Positions 24,383-33,798 of a stretch of DNA of 64,000 bases are shown here, one piece after another (position 1 is the first letter of the stretch; each line of letters begins with the position of its first letter). This stretch comes from Ilumatobacteraceae bacterium (lineage in GTDB: Bacteria > Actinomycetota > Acidimicrobiia > Acidimicrobiales > Iamiaceae): NCBI GenBank assembly GCA_025463265.1, contig JAOBWH010000132.1, forward strand, positions 16,298 through 80,297, given 5' to 3'. The translations under genes and the position numbers were made by a program. The notes under the pieces were generated by a model. It was given only the letters and a program-made list of their open reading frames with translations. It had not been told where the DNA came from and searched no databases.

Positions 24383-26002
24383 TCAGGGGCGAGGCCCACC
24401 ACGGCGGCGCCGCCGCCCGGGCCGCTGGGCGAGGCGGTCGCGCACCTCGCGGCGGCGGTCCTGGATCTCGCGGTGCGTGATCCCTCCACCGACGGTCGGG
24501 TCGATGCCGACGCTGGTCTGCATGGCCGAGAGGTCCAGATCCCAGGTGCCGGCGCCCAGGCCGGCGTCGACCGCGATCTTCTGGCCGTGGCGCTCGTTGA
24601 AGTAGAGGGCGATCGACGCGATCTCGCCGAACAGGTCCAGGTCGGGGGCGAGGGTGGCGATGGCGCCGTCGAGGAACACCAGGTTCTTCACGAACAACAT
24701 GAGGGGCTTGGGCAGCCGGGCGCCGGAGCCCAGCAGGGCCTTGACCACCCGCTGGACCTCGCCGGTGAGCTGCTCGGCCGACAGGGTGGTCGGGTCGAAC
24801 GGCGCCTGGTCCAGGCCCAGCTCGGTGATGAGCGACTCCAGGTCGGCGGTGGGCGGGAGCGCCCCCAGGTCGCGCAGGGCGCCCAGCTGGGAGCGCACGT
24901 CGTTCATGGAGGCGGCCACGAGCAGGCGGAGGAACGCTTGGCGAGCGGGTTCGGCCAGCCGTCCGGTGATGCCGAAGTCGAGCAGCCCGGTGCGGCCGTC
25001 GGCGAGGACGAGGAGGTTGCCGCCGTGCAGGTCGCCGTGGAAGATCCCGTTGATCATCGCCCCTTCCAGGAAGCCGATCATCCCGGTGCGCACCACCGCC
25101 TTGGTGTCGATCCCCGCGCCGCGCATGCCGACCACGTCGTCGAACGCGAAGCCCGACAGCCGCTCCATCACGAGGACCCGGCGCGTCACCAGCGTCGGGT
25201 GGGGCCTCGGCACCACGTACCCGCGCTGCCCGAGGGCGGCGAAGGACCGGCTGACCTCCACCATGTTGTCGGCCTCGAGCCGGAAGTCGAGCTCCTCGGT
25301 GATGGTCTCGGCGAACAGGTCGACCAGCGCCGGCGGGTTGGCGAGTGCGGCCACCGGGATGCGCCCCACCAGCAGGGGGGCGATCCACGCCATGACCCGG
25401 AGGTCCGCCCGCACCCGAGCGGCGACGGTGGGGCGCTGGACCTTCACCACCACCTGCTCGCCCGTCAGCAGCGTGGCCGCATGGACCTGGGCGATGGAGG
25501 CGGCGGCGATGGGCCGGCGCTCGAACGACGCGAACACCTCGTCGAGGGGCCGCCCCAGGTCGCTCTCGACCACGGCGCGCACGGCCGCGAACGGCTCGGG
25601 CCGGACGCGGTCGCGGAGCGTGGCGAACTCCTCCACGAGCTCGTCGGGGAACAGCCCCTGCCCCGACGACACGATCTGGCCGAGCTTGATGTAGCTGGGT
25701 CCCAGCTGCTCGCCGGCGACGCGCAGCCGGTGGGCGAGGTCCCGTCGGGAGTCCGAGCCACCGGTCCGGCGGGCGCCGGCGGCCCACCGGCCGACCGCGC
25801 CGCCCAGGTGCACGACGGTCGTGACGAGGCGGTTCCCCGGCGGGAGCCACCGCCGACGGGTCAGCTCGGGGATCTGCGCCGCCAGGTCCGAGCGGATCTC
25901 GGCCAGGCCGTCGTGCCAGGGCTGCGGCCCGTCGTCGAGCACCCAGGGCGCATCATCGGAGAACGCCCCCCAGGAGACGTCGGCGGGGGCGGGGTCGGGC
26001 AC
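24383..26002 (-). CDS. ABC1/UbiB-family atypical kinase
   Basis: This 539-residue protein belongs to the UbiB/COQ8 family of kinase-like ATPases linked to quinone or lipid metabolism. The KxGQ motif YIKLGQIVSSGQGL (near 107), FERRPIAAASIAQVHAA, VVVKVQRP (ATP lysine), HGDLHGGN (catalytic loop) and LLDFGITG (metal Asp) are all present. Hydrophobic segments such as MRVMAWIAPLLVGRIPV (here LRVMAWIAPLLVG) may touch the membrane. The C-terminal 20 residues are arginine-rich. GTG start; GAGACT lies 6 nt upstream and may be an atypical leaderless box. It precedes nucS on the minus strand with a 24-bp gap. Confidence 0.9.
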   Translation of the reverse strand: MPDPAPADVSWGAFSDDAPWVLDDGPQPWHDGLAEIRSDLAAQIPELTRRRWLPPGNRLVTTVVHLGGAVGRWAAGARRTGGSDSRRDLAHRLRVAGEQLGPSYIKLGQIVSSGQGLFPDELVEEFATLRDRVRPEPFAAVRAVVESDLGRPLDEVFASFERRPIAAASIAQVHAATLLTGEQVVVKVQRPTVAARVRADLRVMAWIAPLLVGRIPVAALANPPALVDLFAETITEELDFRLEADNMVEVSRSFAALGQRGYVVPRPHPTLVTRRVLVMERLSGFAFDDVVGMRGAGIDTKAVVRTGMIGFLEGAMINGIFHGDLHGGNLLVLADGRTGLLDFGITGRLAEPARQAFLRLLVAASMNDVRSQLGALRDLGALPPTADLESLITELGLDQAPFDPTTLSAEQLTGEVQRVVKALLGSGARLPKPLMLFVKNLVFLDGAIATLAPDLDLFGEIASIALYFNERHGQKIAVDAGLGAGTWDLDLSAMQTSVGIDPTVGGGITHREIQDRRREVRDRLAQRPGRRRRRGGPRP

Positions 26003-26062
26003 GGGCGCAGTCTCGCAGCACCGGAGGCCAGACCCACCCGGAGCGCCCGACGCCGTCTTCGG

Positions 26063-26068
26063 TATCGT
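26063..26068 (+). promoter_or_regulatory. -10 box, leaderless type
   Basis: TATCGT lies 8 nt before the ATG at 26077; the spacer also carries GGGGAG. Confidence 0.5.
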
Positions 26069-26076
26069 GTGGGGAG

Positions 26077-28332
26077 ATGACCACGGACCGCAGCACCGGC
26101 GAATGGACTCTGGCGGTCCGCCAGCACGAGGCCGTCGCCCGCATCGGCCAGATCGGCCTGCGGTCGCGCGACCTCGACGAGGTGCTGGGTGCGGCGATGG
26201 AGATCGCAGCCGAGACGCTCGGCCTGGAGCACCTGGCGCTGTTCGAGCTGGAGCCGGGCGGCGAGGTGCTCCGCGGCCGGGTCGCGGTGTTCGCTGGCGT
26301 GCTCGTCACCCGCCGCCGCATGGGCCGCGTCGAGCTGCCCGTCGGCCCGGACTCGCTTCCGGGCTACGTGATCGGCGAGCGGACCTCGGTGGTGTGCCCG
26401 GACCTCTTGGGCGACGACCGGTTCCGGGCACTGGCCGTGGCCCGCGGCTTCGACGTGCGCGCGGCGGTGGCTTCCCCCATCAGCTGGGAGGACCATCCGT
26501 GGGGGGCCCTGGTGGTCTACGACCGCGACCTGCGGGCCTGGACCGACGACGAGGTCCACCTGGTGCAGTCGGTCGCCAACACCATGGGCCTCGCCATCCA
26601 GCGGGCGGCGGTCGAGCGGGAGCTGCGAGACAGCTCCACCCGCCTGGACATCTCGCTCGGGGCGGGCGGCCTCGGCCTGTGGTCGTGGGAGGCGGCGGGC
26701 GACCGGCTCACCTTCAACGGGCCGGCGCTGGAGATGTTCGGTCTGCGACCAGAGACGTACTCGGGCATCGGCGCCGACCTCGTCGCCGTGGTCCACCCCG
26801 ACGAGCGCAGCGCGTTCGCCGGTGAGCCCGGGCCGGGGGCGGCCGAGGTCCACAGCGTGTTCCGGATCATCCGACCCGACACGGGCGAGGTGCGCTGGAT
26901 CGAGGGGTGGGGCCGCGCCATCGGAGACGGGGCCGATGGGGTGGTCCTGGTGGGGGTCTGCTCCGACATCACCGAGCGGCGCCGCGCTGAGCAGCTCCAA
27001 GCCGAGATGCTCCAGCGGGAGCACGCGGCCCGGGTGGCGGCCGAGGAGGCGCGCGAGCGCCTGGCGTTCCTCTCCGACGCCAGCGCCCTGCTGAGCGCCA
27101 GCCTCGATCTCGACGAGACGTTGCGGAGCTTCGCCGATCTCTGCGTGCCCTTCCTCGCCGACGTCTGCCTGATCGACCTCGTCGACGACGATGACAAGCT
27201 GGTCGAGCGGGCGGCGCACGCGGTCGACGAGGAGTCCCTGGCCAACGTCCGCGAGCTGCGCCGGCGCCGCGCGGCGCTGGGTGGCGTGGGCGGGGTGTAC
27301 AGCGAGCGCAGCGTCGCCGAGTCGGGCCAGGCGGTCGTGCACACGACGATCACGGACGAGGACTACCAGCGGGCCTCGGTCGACGATGAGCACCTCGCCG
27401 TGTTCCGTGCGTTCCACTGCCACTCCGCGGTGGTGGCGCCGCTCACGGGACGGACCGGGCTGCTCGGTGTGCTCTCGCTCCAGCTGAACCGGGAGGGCCG
27501 GTCCTTCGACGCCGAGGACCTCGCGCTCGTCGAGCAGCTCGCCGCACGCGCCGCGCTCGCACTCGACAACTCCCGCCTCTTCCACTCGCGCAACCGAGTG
27601 GCGAGGTCGCTCCAGGCGGCGCTGCTCCCGCCCGCGCTCCCGTCCATCGCCGGCATCGGTCTGGCGGCCCGCTACGACGTCTCCGAGGCAGAGGCGGACG
27701 TGGCCATCGGCGGCGACTTCTACGACGTGATCCCGGTGGCACCGGGGTCGTGGGGGATGGTGGTGGGCGACGTGTGCGGACGTGGTCCCGCAGCGGCCGC
27801 GCTCACCGGCCTCGTCCGCCACACCCTGCGCAGCGCCGTGGTGCGCGAGCACGTTCCGAGCCGGGTGCTGGCGCAGACCAACCAGGCGATGCTCCAGCAG
27901 ATCGACGATGCCCGGTTCTGCACCGCCGCCTACGTCCGCGTCGACGTCGCCGACCCGCCCACGGGACGGCTGTCGCTCGTCGCATCGAGCGCCGGCCACC
28001 CCCCTCCGATCCTGGTGCGCGCCGACGGGCGGGCGGAGGCCCTGGACTGCTCGGGCACGCTCCTCGGCGTGGTCGCCGACCCGGACCTGCCCGACCTGAC
28101 CGTCGAGCTCGGACCGGGCGACGCCCTGGTCCTCTACACCGACGGCGTCACCGAGGCTCGGAGGGGCAACGAGCTGTTCGGCGAGCCTCGGCTCATCGAG
28201 ACCCTGGGGTCGCTGGCCGGGCGCTCCGCCGAAGCGATCGCCGGCGGGCTCGAGCGTGCGGTGGCCGACTTCCGGCGCAGCGCCCGAGACGACACCGCCA
28301 TCTTGGTGATCCAGGCCCTGCCGCCGGCCTGA
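26077..28332 (+). CDS. GAF-PAS-GAF PP2C-type (SpoIIE) phosphatase, copy 1
   Basis: A 751-residue cytoplasmic sensor phosphatase. Order: GAF (about 20-175), PAS (about 195-310; FRIIRPDTGEVRWIEGWGR), a short coiled coil (about 310-340), second GAF (about 345-505) and a PPM/SpoIIE catalytic domain (about 525-745). Metal-binding motifs are intact: GGDFYDV, VGDVCGRG, YTDGVTEAR and DDTAILV. Such proteins dephosphorylate anti-anti-sigma factors to release stress sigma factors in response to ligand or redox signals. No kinase, STAS or sigma gene is adjacent, so the partner is unknown. It is followed 51 bp later by a close paralogue, clearly a tandem duplication. Confidence 0.9.
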   Translation: MTTDRSTGEWTLAVRQHEAVARIGQIGLRSRDLDEVLGAAMEIAAETLGLEHLALFELEPGGEVLRGRVAVFAGVLVTRRRMGRVELPVGPDSLPGYVIGERTSVVCPDLLGDDRFRALAVARGFDVRAAVASPISWEDHPWGALVVYDRDLRAWTDDEVHLVQSVANTMGLAIQRAAVERELRDSSTRLDISLGAGGLGLWSWEAAGDRLTFNGPALEMFGLRPETYSGIGADLVAVVHPDERSAFAGEPGPGAAEVHSVFRIIRPDTGEVRWIEGWGRAIGDGADGVVLVGVCSDITERRRAEQLQAEMLQREHAARVAAEEARERLAFLSDASALLSASLDLDETLRSFADLCVPFLADVCLIDLVDDDDKLVERAAHAVDEESLANVRELRRRRAALGGVGGVYSERSVAESGQAVVHTTITDEDYQRASVDDEHLAVFRAFHCHSAVVAPLTGRTGLLGVLSLQLNREGRSFDAEDLALVEQLAARAALALDNSRLFHSRNRVARSLQAALLPPALPSIAGIGLAARYDVSEAEADVAIGGDFYDVIPVAPGSWGMVVGDVCGRGPAAAALTGLVRHTLRSAVVREHVPSRVLAQTNQAMLQQIDDARFCTAAYVRVDVADPPTGRLSLVASSAGHPPPILVRADGRAEALDCSGTLLGVVADPDLPDLTVELGPGDALVLYTDGVTEARRGNELFGEPRLIETLGSLAGRSAEAIAGGLERAVADFRRSARDDTAILVIQALPPA

Positions 28333-28369
28333 CCGGCCCGGACCTCGCTCCGAGGCCCCCCTCGATCAC

Positions 28370-28375
28370 TACCCT
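28370..28375 (+). promoter_or_regulatory. -10 box, leaderless type
   Basis: TACCCT lies 8 nt before the ATG at 28384, matching the arrangement upstream of copy 1. Confidence 0.5.
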
Positions 28376-28383
28376 GTGGCCGG

Positions 28384-30642
28384 ATGGCCACGGACCGCAG
28401 CCCCGGCGAATGGGACCAGGCCGTCCGGCAGCAGGCGGCGGTGGCCGAGATCGGCCAGCTGGGCCTGCGCACGGGCGACCTGGACGATCTCCTGCGCGAG
28501 GCGATGGTGATCGTCTCGGAGACGCTCGAGGTCTTCGAGCTCGCCCTCTTCGAGCTCCAGCCCGACCGCACCCGTCTGCGGGGTCGGGTCGGCCTGCACC
28601 ACGGCCAGGTGGTCAGCCGTCGCCGGATGGACCGCATCACCCTGCCGGCCGGGAGCGGTTCGCTGCCCGGCTACACGGTGGAGCAGGGGACGGCGGTCGC
28701 CAGCTCCGCCCTGCTCGCCGACGAGCGGTTCCGCGCCTTGGCGCCCGAGCACGGGGTCCACGTCGAAGCCGCGCTGGCCGCGCCCATCAGCTGGGGCGAC
28801 GACCCGTGGGGCGTGTTCGTCGTCTACGACGTCGCCGAGCGGAACTGGACCGGCGACGAGATCCACTTCGTCCAGTCCACGGCCAACACCATGGGCCTGG
28901 CGATCCAGCGTGCCGGCATCGAGCGCGAGCTGCGCGACAGCTCCACCCGGCTCGACCTCTCGCTCAGCGCCGGCGGACTGGGCGCCTGGTCCTGGGACCT
29001 CGAGGGCGACCGGCTGCTCCTCAACAGCTCGGCCCTCGCCATGTACGGGCTGGCCGCCGACGAGTTCACGGGCAGGGGGCTGGACTTCATCGCCTTGATC
29101 CACCCCGAAGACCGTGACGCGTTCCCGCAGGCGCTCGATGACGCAGGGATCCCGGCGATCGAGCAGCACCGGGTCTTCCGCATCATCCGCCCCGACACGG
29201 GTGAGCTCCGCTGGATCGAGGTGTGGGGCCGGCTCCTCCAGGCCGGCTCCCCCGACCTGCACCTGGTCGGCGTCTGCTCGGATGTGACGGTGCGGCGCAT
29301 CGCCGAGGAGGAGCAGGCGGCCATCCTCGAGCGCGAGCACGAGGCCCGCCTGGCCGCGGAGCGGGCGCGGGAGCGCCTGGGGTTCCTGGCTGAGGCCAGC
29401 ACCGTGCTGAGCAGCAGCCTCGACCCGGCGATCACCCTGCTCAGCCTGGGCGAGCTCTGCGTCCCGAACCTGGCCGACATCTGCTTCATCGACCTGATCG
29501 GCGATGACGGCTTCCTGCGCGACCAGGTGGCGCTGGGCAGCACAGAGGTGAAGCTGCACGACGCCCAGCTGCTGCGGAAGCGGCGGCGGGAGCTGGGCGA
29601 CCAGGCCCCCACCTCCTCCGGCCACATCGAGGCGCTCGGTGGGAACGGTCTGCTGTACCACTCGATCGATGACGAGCAGCTGGTGGCGGCAGCGGTGGAC
29701 GCAGCGCACCTGGCGCTGTTCCGGCGCCTCGACGCCCGGTCCACCATCATGGCGCCGCTCGTCGCCCGGGGCCGCGTCATCGGGGTCATCACCCTGGTGC
29801 GCTGCGGCGAGCAGAAGCTCTTCGACGACGACGACCTGGCCATGGTCGAGGAGCTGGCAGCACGCGCCGCCCTCGCCACCGACAACGGGCGGCTCTTCGA
29901 CTCCCGCAACCGCGTCGCCCGCTCGCTCCAAGAGGCGCTGCTCCCGCCGGCGATGCCCGTCATCGATGGTCTCGCCCTGGCCGCTCGCTACGACGTCGCC
30001 GAGGCGGACGTGGCCATCGGCGGTGACTTCTACGACGTCATGCTGGTCAGCCCGGGGGAGTGGGGCGTGGTGGTGGGCGATGTGTGCGGACGCGGTCCCG
30101 ACGCCGCCGCCCTGACCGGCCTGGTGCGCCACACCCTGCGTTCGGCCGTGGTGCGCGAGCAGATCCCGAGCCGGGTGCTCGGCCAGACCAACCAGGCGAT
30201 GCTCCAGCAGATCGACGACGCCCGGTTCTGCACGGCGGCGTACCTGCGGGTGGAGCTGGGCCACGCGCGCCGCCCCACGGTGCGGATCTCGGCGTCGAGC
30301 GCCGGGCACCCGCGTCCGGTCCTGGTGCGCGCCGACGGGCGGGCCGAGGTGCTCGACTGCGCCGGCACGCTGCTCGGCGTGGTGGCCGATCCTGTGCTCC
30401 GAGATGTGCACGCCGAGCTGGGCCCCGGCGATGCGGTGGTGCTCTACACCGACGGGGTCACCGAGGCTCGGCGGGGCGGCGAGCTGTTCGGCGAGACCCG
30501 TCTCGTGGAGGTGCTGGCCTCGCTCGCCGGCCAGCCGGCCGAGGCCATCGCATCGGGCCTGGAGGCTGCGGTCACCGAGTTCCGGCGCAGCGCCAGCGAT
30601 GACACCGCCATCTTGGTCGTGCAGGCGGTCGCCCCGGCATGA
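28384..30642 (+). CDS. GAF-PAS-GAF PP2C-type (SpoIIE) phosphatase, copy 2
   Basis: The 752-residue product has the same architecture as copy 1: GAF, PAS (FRIIRPDTGELRWIEVWGR), GAF, PPM/SpoIIE phosphatase. The phosphatase domains are nearly identical over long stretches, e.g. TGLVRHTLRSAVVRE and QQIDDARFCTAAY in both. The second GAF differs most (residues about 400-470), which is where ligand specificity would change after duplication. Catalytic Asp motifs are intact (GGDFYDV, VGDVCGRG, YTDGVTEAR, DDTAILVV). Each copy has its own -10 box. The cysQ-like gene starts 7 bp after its stop. Confidence 0.9.
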   Translation: MATDRSPGEWDQAVRQQAAVAEIGQLGLRTGDLDDLLREAMVIVSETLEVFELALFELQPDRTRLRGRVGLHHGQVVSRRRMDRITLPAGSGSLPGYTVEQGTAVASSALLADERFRALAPEHGVHVEAALAAPISWGDDPWGVFVVYDVAERNWTGDEIHFVQSTANTMGLAIQRAGIERELRDSSTRLDLSLSAGGLGAWSWDLEGDRLLLNSSALAMYGLAADEFTGRGLDFIALIHPEDRDAFPQALDDAGIPAIEQHRVFRIIRPDTGELRWIEVWGRLLQAGSPDLHLVGVCSDVTVRRIAEEEQAAILEREHEARLAAERARERLGFLAEASTVLSSSLDPAITLLSLGELCVPNLADICFIDLIGDDGFLRDQVALGSTEVKLHDAQLLRKRRRELGDQAPTSSGHIEALGGNGLLYHSIDDEQLVAAAVDAAHLALFRRLDARSTIMAPLVARGRVIGVITLVRCGEQKLFDDDDLAMVEELAARAALATDNGRLFDSRNRVARSLQEALLPPAMPVIDGLALAARYDVAEADVAIGGDFYDVMLVSPGEWGVVVGDVCGRGPDAAALTGLVRHTLRSAVVREQIPSRVLGQTNQAMLQQIDDARFCTAAYLRVELGHARRPTVRISASSAGHPRPVLVRADGRAEVLDCAGTLLGVVADPVLRDVHAELGPGDAVVLYTDGVTEARRGGELFGETRLVEVLASLAGQPAEAIASGLEAAVTEFRRSASDDTAILVVQAVAPA

Positions 30643-30649
30643 TGCAGGG

Positions 30650-31444
30650 GTGAGCACCTCTCCGCGCGACCTCGTCGATGATCACCTCCTCGCCGCCGGA
30701 CTGGCGGAGGGCGCCGGCGCGATCCTGCTGCAGGTCCGCCAGGAGCTCCAGGCCCGGGGCGCGTCGTCCGCCGAGCTGAAGGACGCGGGTGATGCGGCCG
30801 CCCACGCCTACCTGATGGAGCGGCTGGCCGAGGCCCGCCCCGACGATGCGATCTTGTCGGAGGAGGGGACGGGCGCCACCGGCCGGACCGGCACCGAGCG
30901 CCTCGACCACCCCTGGGTCTGGATCGTCGACCCCCTCGACGGGACACGGGAGTTCTCCGAACCGCCCCGCACCGACTGGGCGGTCCACGTCGCCCTCGTG
31001 TCCGGCGGACAGCCGGTGGCGGGGTCGGTCGCCCTTCCCGCCCAGGGCCGGGTCCTGAGCCGGGTGCCGGCGCCGGTGCTGCCGCTGGCGCCGCCGGCGC
31101 GACCCCGGGTGATCGTGAGCCGGTCCCGTCCGCCGGAGGTGGCCCTGCACCTCGCCGACGCCATCGGCGGCGAACTGGTCGAGATGGGGTCGGCCGGTGC
31201 CAAGGTGGCGGCGGTCGTGCTCGGCCAGGCCGACGTCTACCCCCACTCGGGCGGCCAGTACGAGTGGGACTCCTGCGCCCCGGTGGCGGTCGCGACCGCC
31301 GCAGGCCTGGTGGCCACCCGCCTCGACGGCAGCGCGCTCGTCTACAACAACGCCGATCCGTACCTGCCCGACCTGCTGGTCTGCCACCCCACCCTCGCCC
31401 TCCAGGTCCGCCTGGTCCTCGACGCCTGGCTGGCCTCGCACTGA
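30650..31444 (+). CDS. cysQ: 3'(2'),5'-bisphosphate nucleotidase (CysQ-like)
   Basis: This 264-residue inositol-monophosphatase-fold enzyme has all three metal/substrate motifs: LSEEGT (near 65), DPLDGTREF (near 90) and YEWDSCAPVAV (near 205). In CysQ proteins these bind Mg2+ and remove the 3' phosphate from PAP or PAPS, balancing sulfate activation. Its place immediately before cysD-cysN-cysC supports the assignment over inositol phosphatase. The start is a GTG at 30650; no good ribosome site precedes it. cysD follows after 144 bp holding a separate promoter region. Confidence 0.86.
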   Translation: MSTSPRDLVDDHLLAAGLAEGAGAILLQVRQELQARGASSAELKDAGDAAAHAYLMERLAEARPDDAILSEEGTGATGRTGTERLDHPWVWIVDPLDGTREFSEPPRTDWAVHVALVSGGQPVAGSVALPAQGRVLSRVPAPVLPLAPPARPRVIVSRSRPPEVALHLADAIGGELVEMGSAGAKVAAVVLGQADVYPHSGGQYEWDSCAPVAVATAAGLVATRLDGSALVYNNADPYLPDLLVCHPTLALQVRLVLDAWLASH

Positions 31445-31588
31445 GCGATGCGCGGCCGGAATGTTGACTCAACTGGTCAGGAATGCGGGCCGGGCCGTAC
31501 GCTTGGCGCTCGCCTCGGATCGCTTGGTTGGGCCCGCCACCTGCCGATCTGATGATGACCGCACCTGACCATCGTCCCGAGTGAACGC
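31445..31588 (+). promoter_or_regulatory. Upstream region of the cysDNC operon
   Basis: Between cysQ and cysD, TTGACTCAACTGGTCA (31464-31479) is bracketed by two GGAATG direct repeats (31458-31463 and 31480-31485), two helical turns apart, and contains GTTGACTCAAC, a small inverted repeat. A TANNNT box (TACGCT) lies at 31498-31503. An 11-codon frame, ATG at 31552 to TGA at 31584, ends 4 nt before cysD. No SAM riboswitch or cysteine-rich leader is visible. A sulfur-responsive operator is possible. Confidence 0.4.
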
Positions 31589-32500
31589 ATGAGCACCACC
31601 TACGAGCTGTCCCACCTGCGGGTGCTCGAAGCCGAATCGATCCACGTCATCCGCGAGGTCGCAGCCGAGTTCGAACGTCCCGTGCTGCTGTTCAGCGGCG
31701 GCAAGGACTCCATCGTCATGCTGCGCCTCGCCGAGAAGGCGTTCTGGCCGGCCCGCATCCCGTTCCCGGTGATGCACATCGACACCGGGCACAACTTCCC
31801 GGAGGTCATCGAGTTCCGGGACCGCCGGGTGGCCGAGCTGGGCGTGAAGCTCGTGGTGGCGTCGGTCCAGCAGGCCATCGACGACGGCCGGGTGATCGAG
31901 GAGCGGGGCCCTCGCGCGAGCCGCAACCGGCTCCAGACCACCGCGCTGCTCGACGGCATCGAGGAGCACCGCTTCGACGCCGCGTTCGGTGGTGCCCGCC
32001 GGGACGAGGAGAAGGCCCGGGCCAAAGAGCGGGTGTACAGCTTCCGCGACGAGTTCGGCCAGTGGGACCCGAAGAACCAGCGACCCGAGCTGTGGAGCCT
32101 CTACAACGGCCGTCACCACCAGGGCGAGCACATCCGCATCTTCCCGCTGAGCAACTGGACCGAGCTCGACATCTGGCAGTACATCGCCGAGGAGCACGTC
32201 GCCATCCCGAGCATCTACTACGCCCACGAGCGCCAGGTCTTCCAGCGCGACGGCATGTGGCTGTCGGTGAACGAGTTCCTCGAGCCCGGCCCCGACGAAG
32301 AGGTGGTCACCAAGACCGTGCGGTACCGCACCGTCGGCGACGCCACCATCACCGGCGCCGTCGAGAGCAGCGCGAGCACCGTCGAACAGGTCGTGGCCGA
32401 GGTGGCCGCGACCCGTCTGACCGAGCGCGGCGCGACCCGAGCCGACGACCGGGTGACCGAAGCAGCCATGGAAGACCGCAAGAAGGAGGGGTACTTCTAG
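31589..32500 (+). CDS. cysD: Sulfate adenylyltransferase subunit 2
   Basis: CysD is the catalytic ATP-sulfurylase subunit, joining sulfate to AMP to give APS; its partner CysN couples GTP hydrolysis. The 303-residue product has the PP-loop FSGGKDS (35-41), HIDTGHNFPE, GGARRDEEKARAKER and YNGRHHQGEHIRIFPLSNWTE, which is the well conserved CysD text. Length is typical (about 300). It ends with the stop immediately before the cysN ATG, so the two are coupled. No ribosome site stronger than GAG is seen before its ATG. Confidence 0.95.
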   Translation: MSTTYELSHLRVLEAESIHVIREVAAEFERPVLLFSGGKDSIVMLRLAEKAFWPARIPFPVMHIDTGHNFPEVIEFRDRRVAELGVKLVVASVQQAIDDGRVIEERGPRASRNRLQTTALLDGIEEHRFDAAFGGARRDEEKARAKERVYSFRDEFGQWDPKNQRPELWSLYNGRHHQGEHIRIFPLSNWTELDIWQYIAEEHVAIPSIYYAHERQVFQRDGMWLSVNEFLEPGPDEEVVTKTVRYRTVGDATITGAVESSASTVEQVVAEVAATRLTERGATRADDRVTEAAMEDRKKEGYF

Positions 32501-33769
32501 ATGAGCGAGCTCCTGCGCTTCGCGACGGCCGGATCGGTCGATGACGGGAAGTCCACCCTGATCGGGCGGCTGCTGTACGACTCGAAGGCCATCTTCGAGG
32601 ACCAGTTGGAGGCGGTGGAGCGGTCGTCGGAGGCGATGGGCTCCGAGCACACCAACCTGGCCCTGCTGACCGACGGCCTGCGCGCCGAGCGGGAGCAGGG
32701 GATCACGATCGACGTGGCCTACCGCTACTTCGCCACGCCCCGCCGGAAGTTCATCATCGCCGACACCCCCGGGCACATCCAGTACACGCGCAACATGGTC
32801 ACCGGGGCCTCCACCGCGGACCTGGCGCTCGTGCTGGTCGATGCCCGCAAGGGACTGGTGGAGCAGTCTCGCCGCCACGCCTTCCTGGCCTCCCTGCTGC
32901 GCATCCCGCACCTGGTGCTGTGCGTCAACAAGATGGACCTCGTCGATTGGGACGAGGCGCGGTTCGAGGAGATCAAGGCCGAGTTCCGCAGCTTCGCCGC
33001 CAAGCTCGACATCGCCGACCTCACCTTCGTCCCCGTCTCGGCGCTGCACGGCGACAACGTCGTGACCCGGTCCCCGAACTCGCCGTGGTACGAGGGGTCC
33101 TCGCTGCTGCACCACCTCGAGGAGGTGCACATCGCCTCGGACCGGAACCTCATCGACGTGCGGTTCCCGGTGCAGTACGTGATCCGCCCCCACAACGACG
33201 AGTTCCACGACTACCGCGGGTACGCCGGCACCGTCGCCGGCGGGGTGATGAAGCCGGGCGACCCGGTCGTCGTGCTGCCGTCGGGGTTCTCCTCGACGAT
33301 CGCCAGCATCGAGACCCTCGACGGACCGCTCGACGAGGCGTACGCCCCGCAGTCGGTCACCGTCCGCCTCACCGACGAGATCGACATCAGCCGCGGCGAC
33401 ATGATCTGCCGGCCGCACAACCAGCCCACATCCGGTCAGGACATCGACGCCATGATCTGCTGGATGGACGAGACGGCCTCGCTCCAGTCGCGAGCCAAGC
33501 TCGTGATCAAGCACACCACCCGCACCGCCCGCGCCCTGGTCAAGAACGTCCAGTACCGCCTCGACGTGAACACGCTGCACCGCGACGACGGGACCGGATC
33601 GCTCAGCCTCAACGAGATCGGCCGGGTGCAGCTGCGCACCACCCAGCCGCTGTTCTTCGACGAGTACCGGCGCAACCGCACCACGGGCTCGTTCATCCTC
33701 ATCGACGAGGCCTCGAACACCACGGTGGGCGCCGGCATGATCCTCGGCCCGGCTGCGCCACCGTCGTGA
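32501..33769 (+). CDS. cysN: Sulfate adenylyltransferase subunit 1 (GTPase)
   Basis: CysN is the GTPase partner of CysD. The 422-residue product has the translation-factor GTPase motifs: GSVDDGKST (11-19), DTPGH (88-92) and NKMD (143-146), followed by two EF-Tu-like beta-barrel domains. There is no fused APS kinase at the C-terminus, unlike CysNC of mycobacteria; the kinase is encoded by the separate cysC downstream. The ATG follows the cysD stop with no gap. Confidence 0.95.
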   Translation: MSELLRFATAGSVDDGKSTLIGRLLYDSKAIFEDQLEAVERSSEAMGSEHTNLALLTDGLRAEREQGITIDVAYRYFATPRRKFIIADTPGHIQYTRNMVTGASTADLALVLVDARKGLVEQSRRHAFLASLLRIPHLVLCVNKMDLVDWDEARFEEIKAEFRSFAAKLDIADLTFVPVSALHGDNVVTRSPNSPWYEGSSLLHHLEEVHIASDRNLIDVRFPVQYVIRPHNDEFHDYRGYAGTVAGGVMKPGDPVVVLPSGFSSTIASIETLDGPLDEAYAPQSVTVRLTDEIDISRGDMICRPHNQPTSGQDIDAMICWMDETASLQSRAKLVIKHTTRTARALVKNVQYRLDVNTLHRDDGTGSLSLNEIGRVQLRTTQPLFFDEYRRNRTTGSFILIDEASNTTVGAGMILGPAAPPS

Positions 33770-33798
33770 CCCGGCCCTGATGCGGTCGTGATGCGGTC

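Noticed and set aside
26077..30642. Misassembly as the cause of the tandem phosphatases
   Set aside because: The copies differ throughout, including whole segments of the second GAF domain, so they are true paralogues.
31510..31588. Possible SAM or other sulfur riboswitch before cysD
   Set aside because: No SAM-I/IV core motifs or clear multi-stem fold could be recognised.
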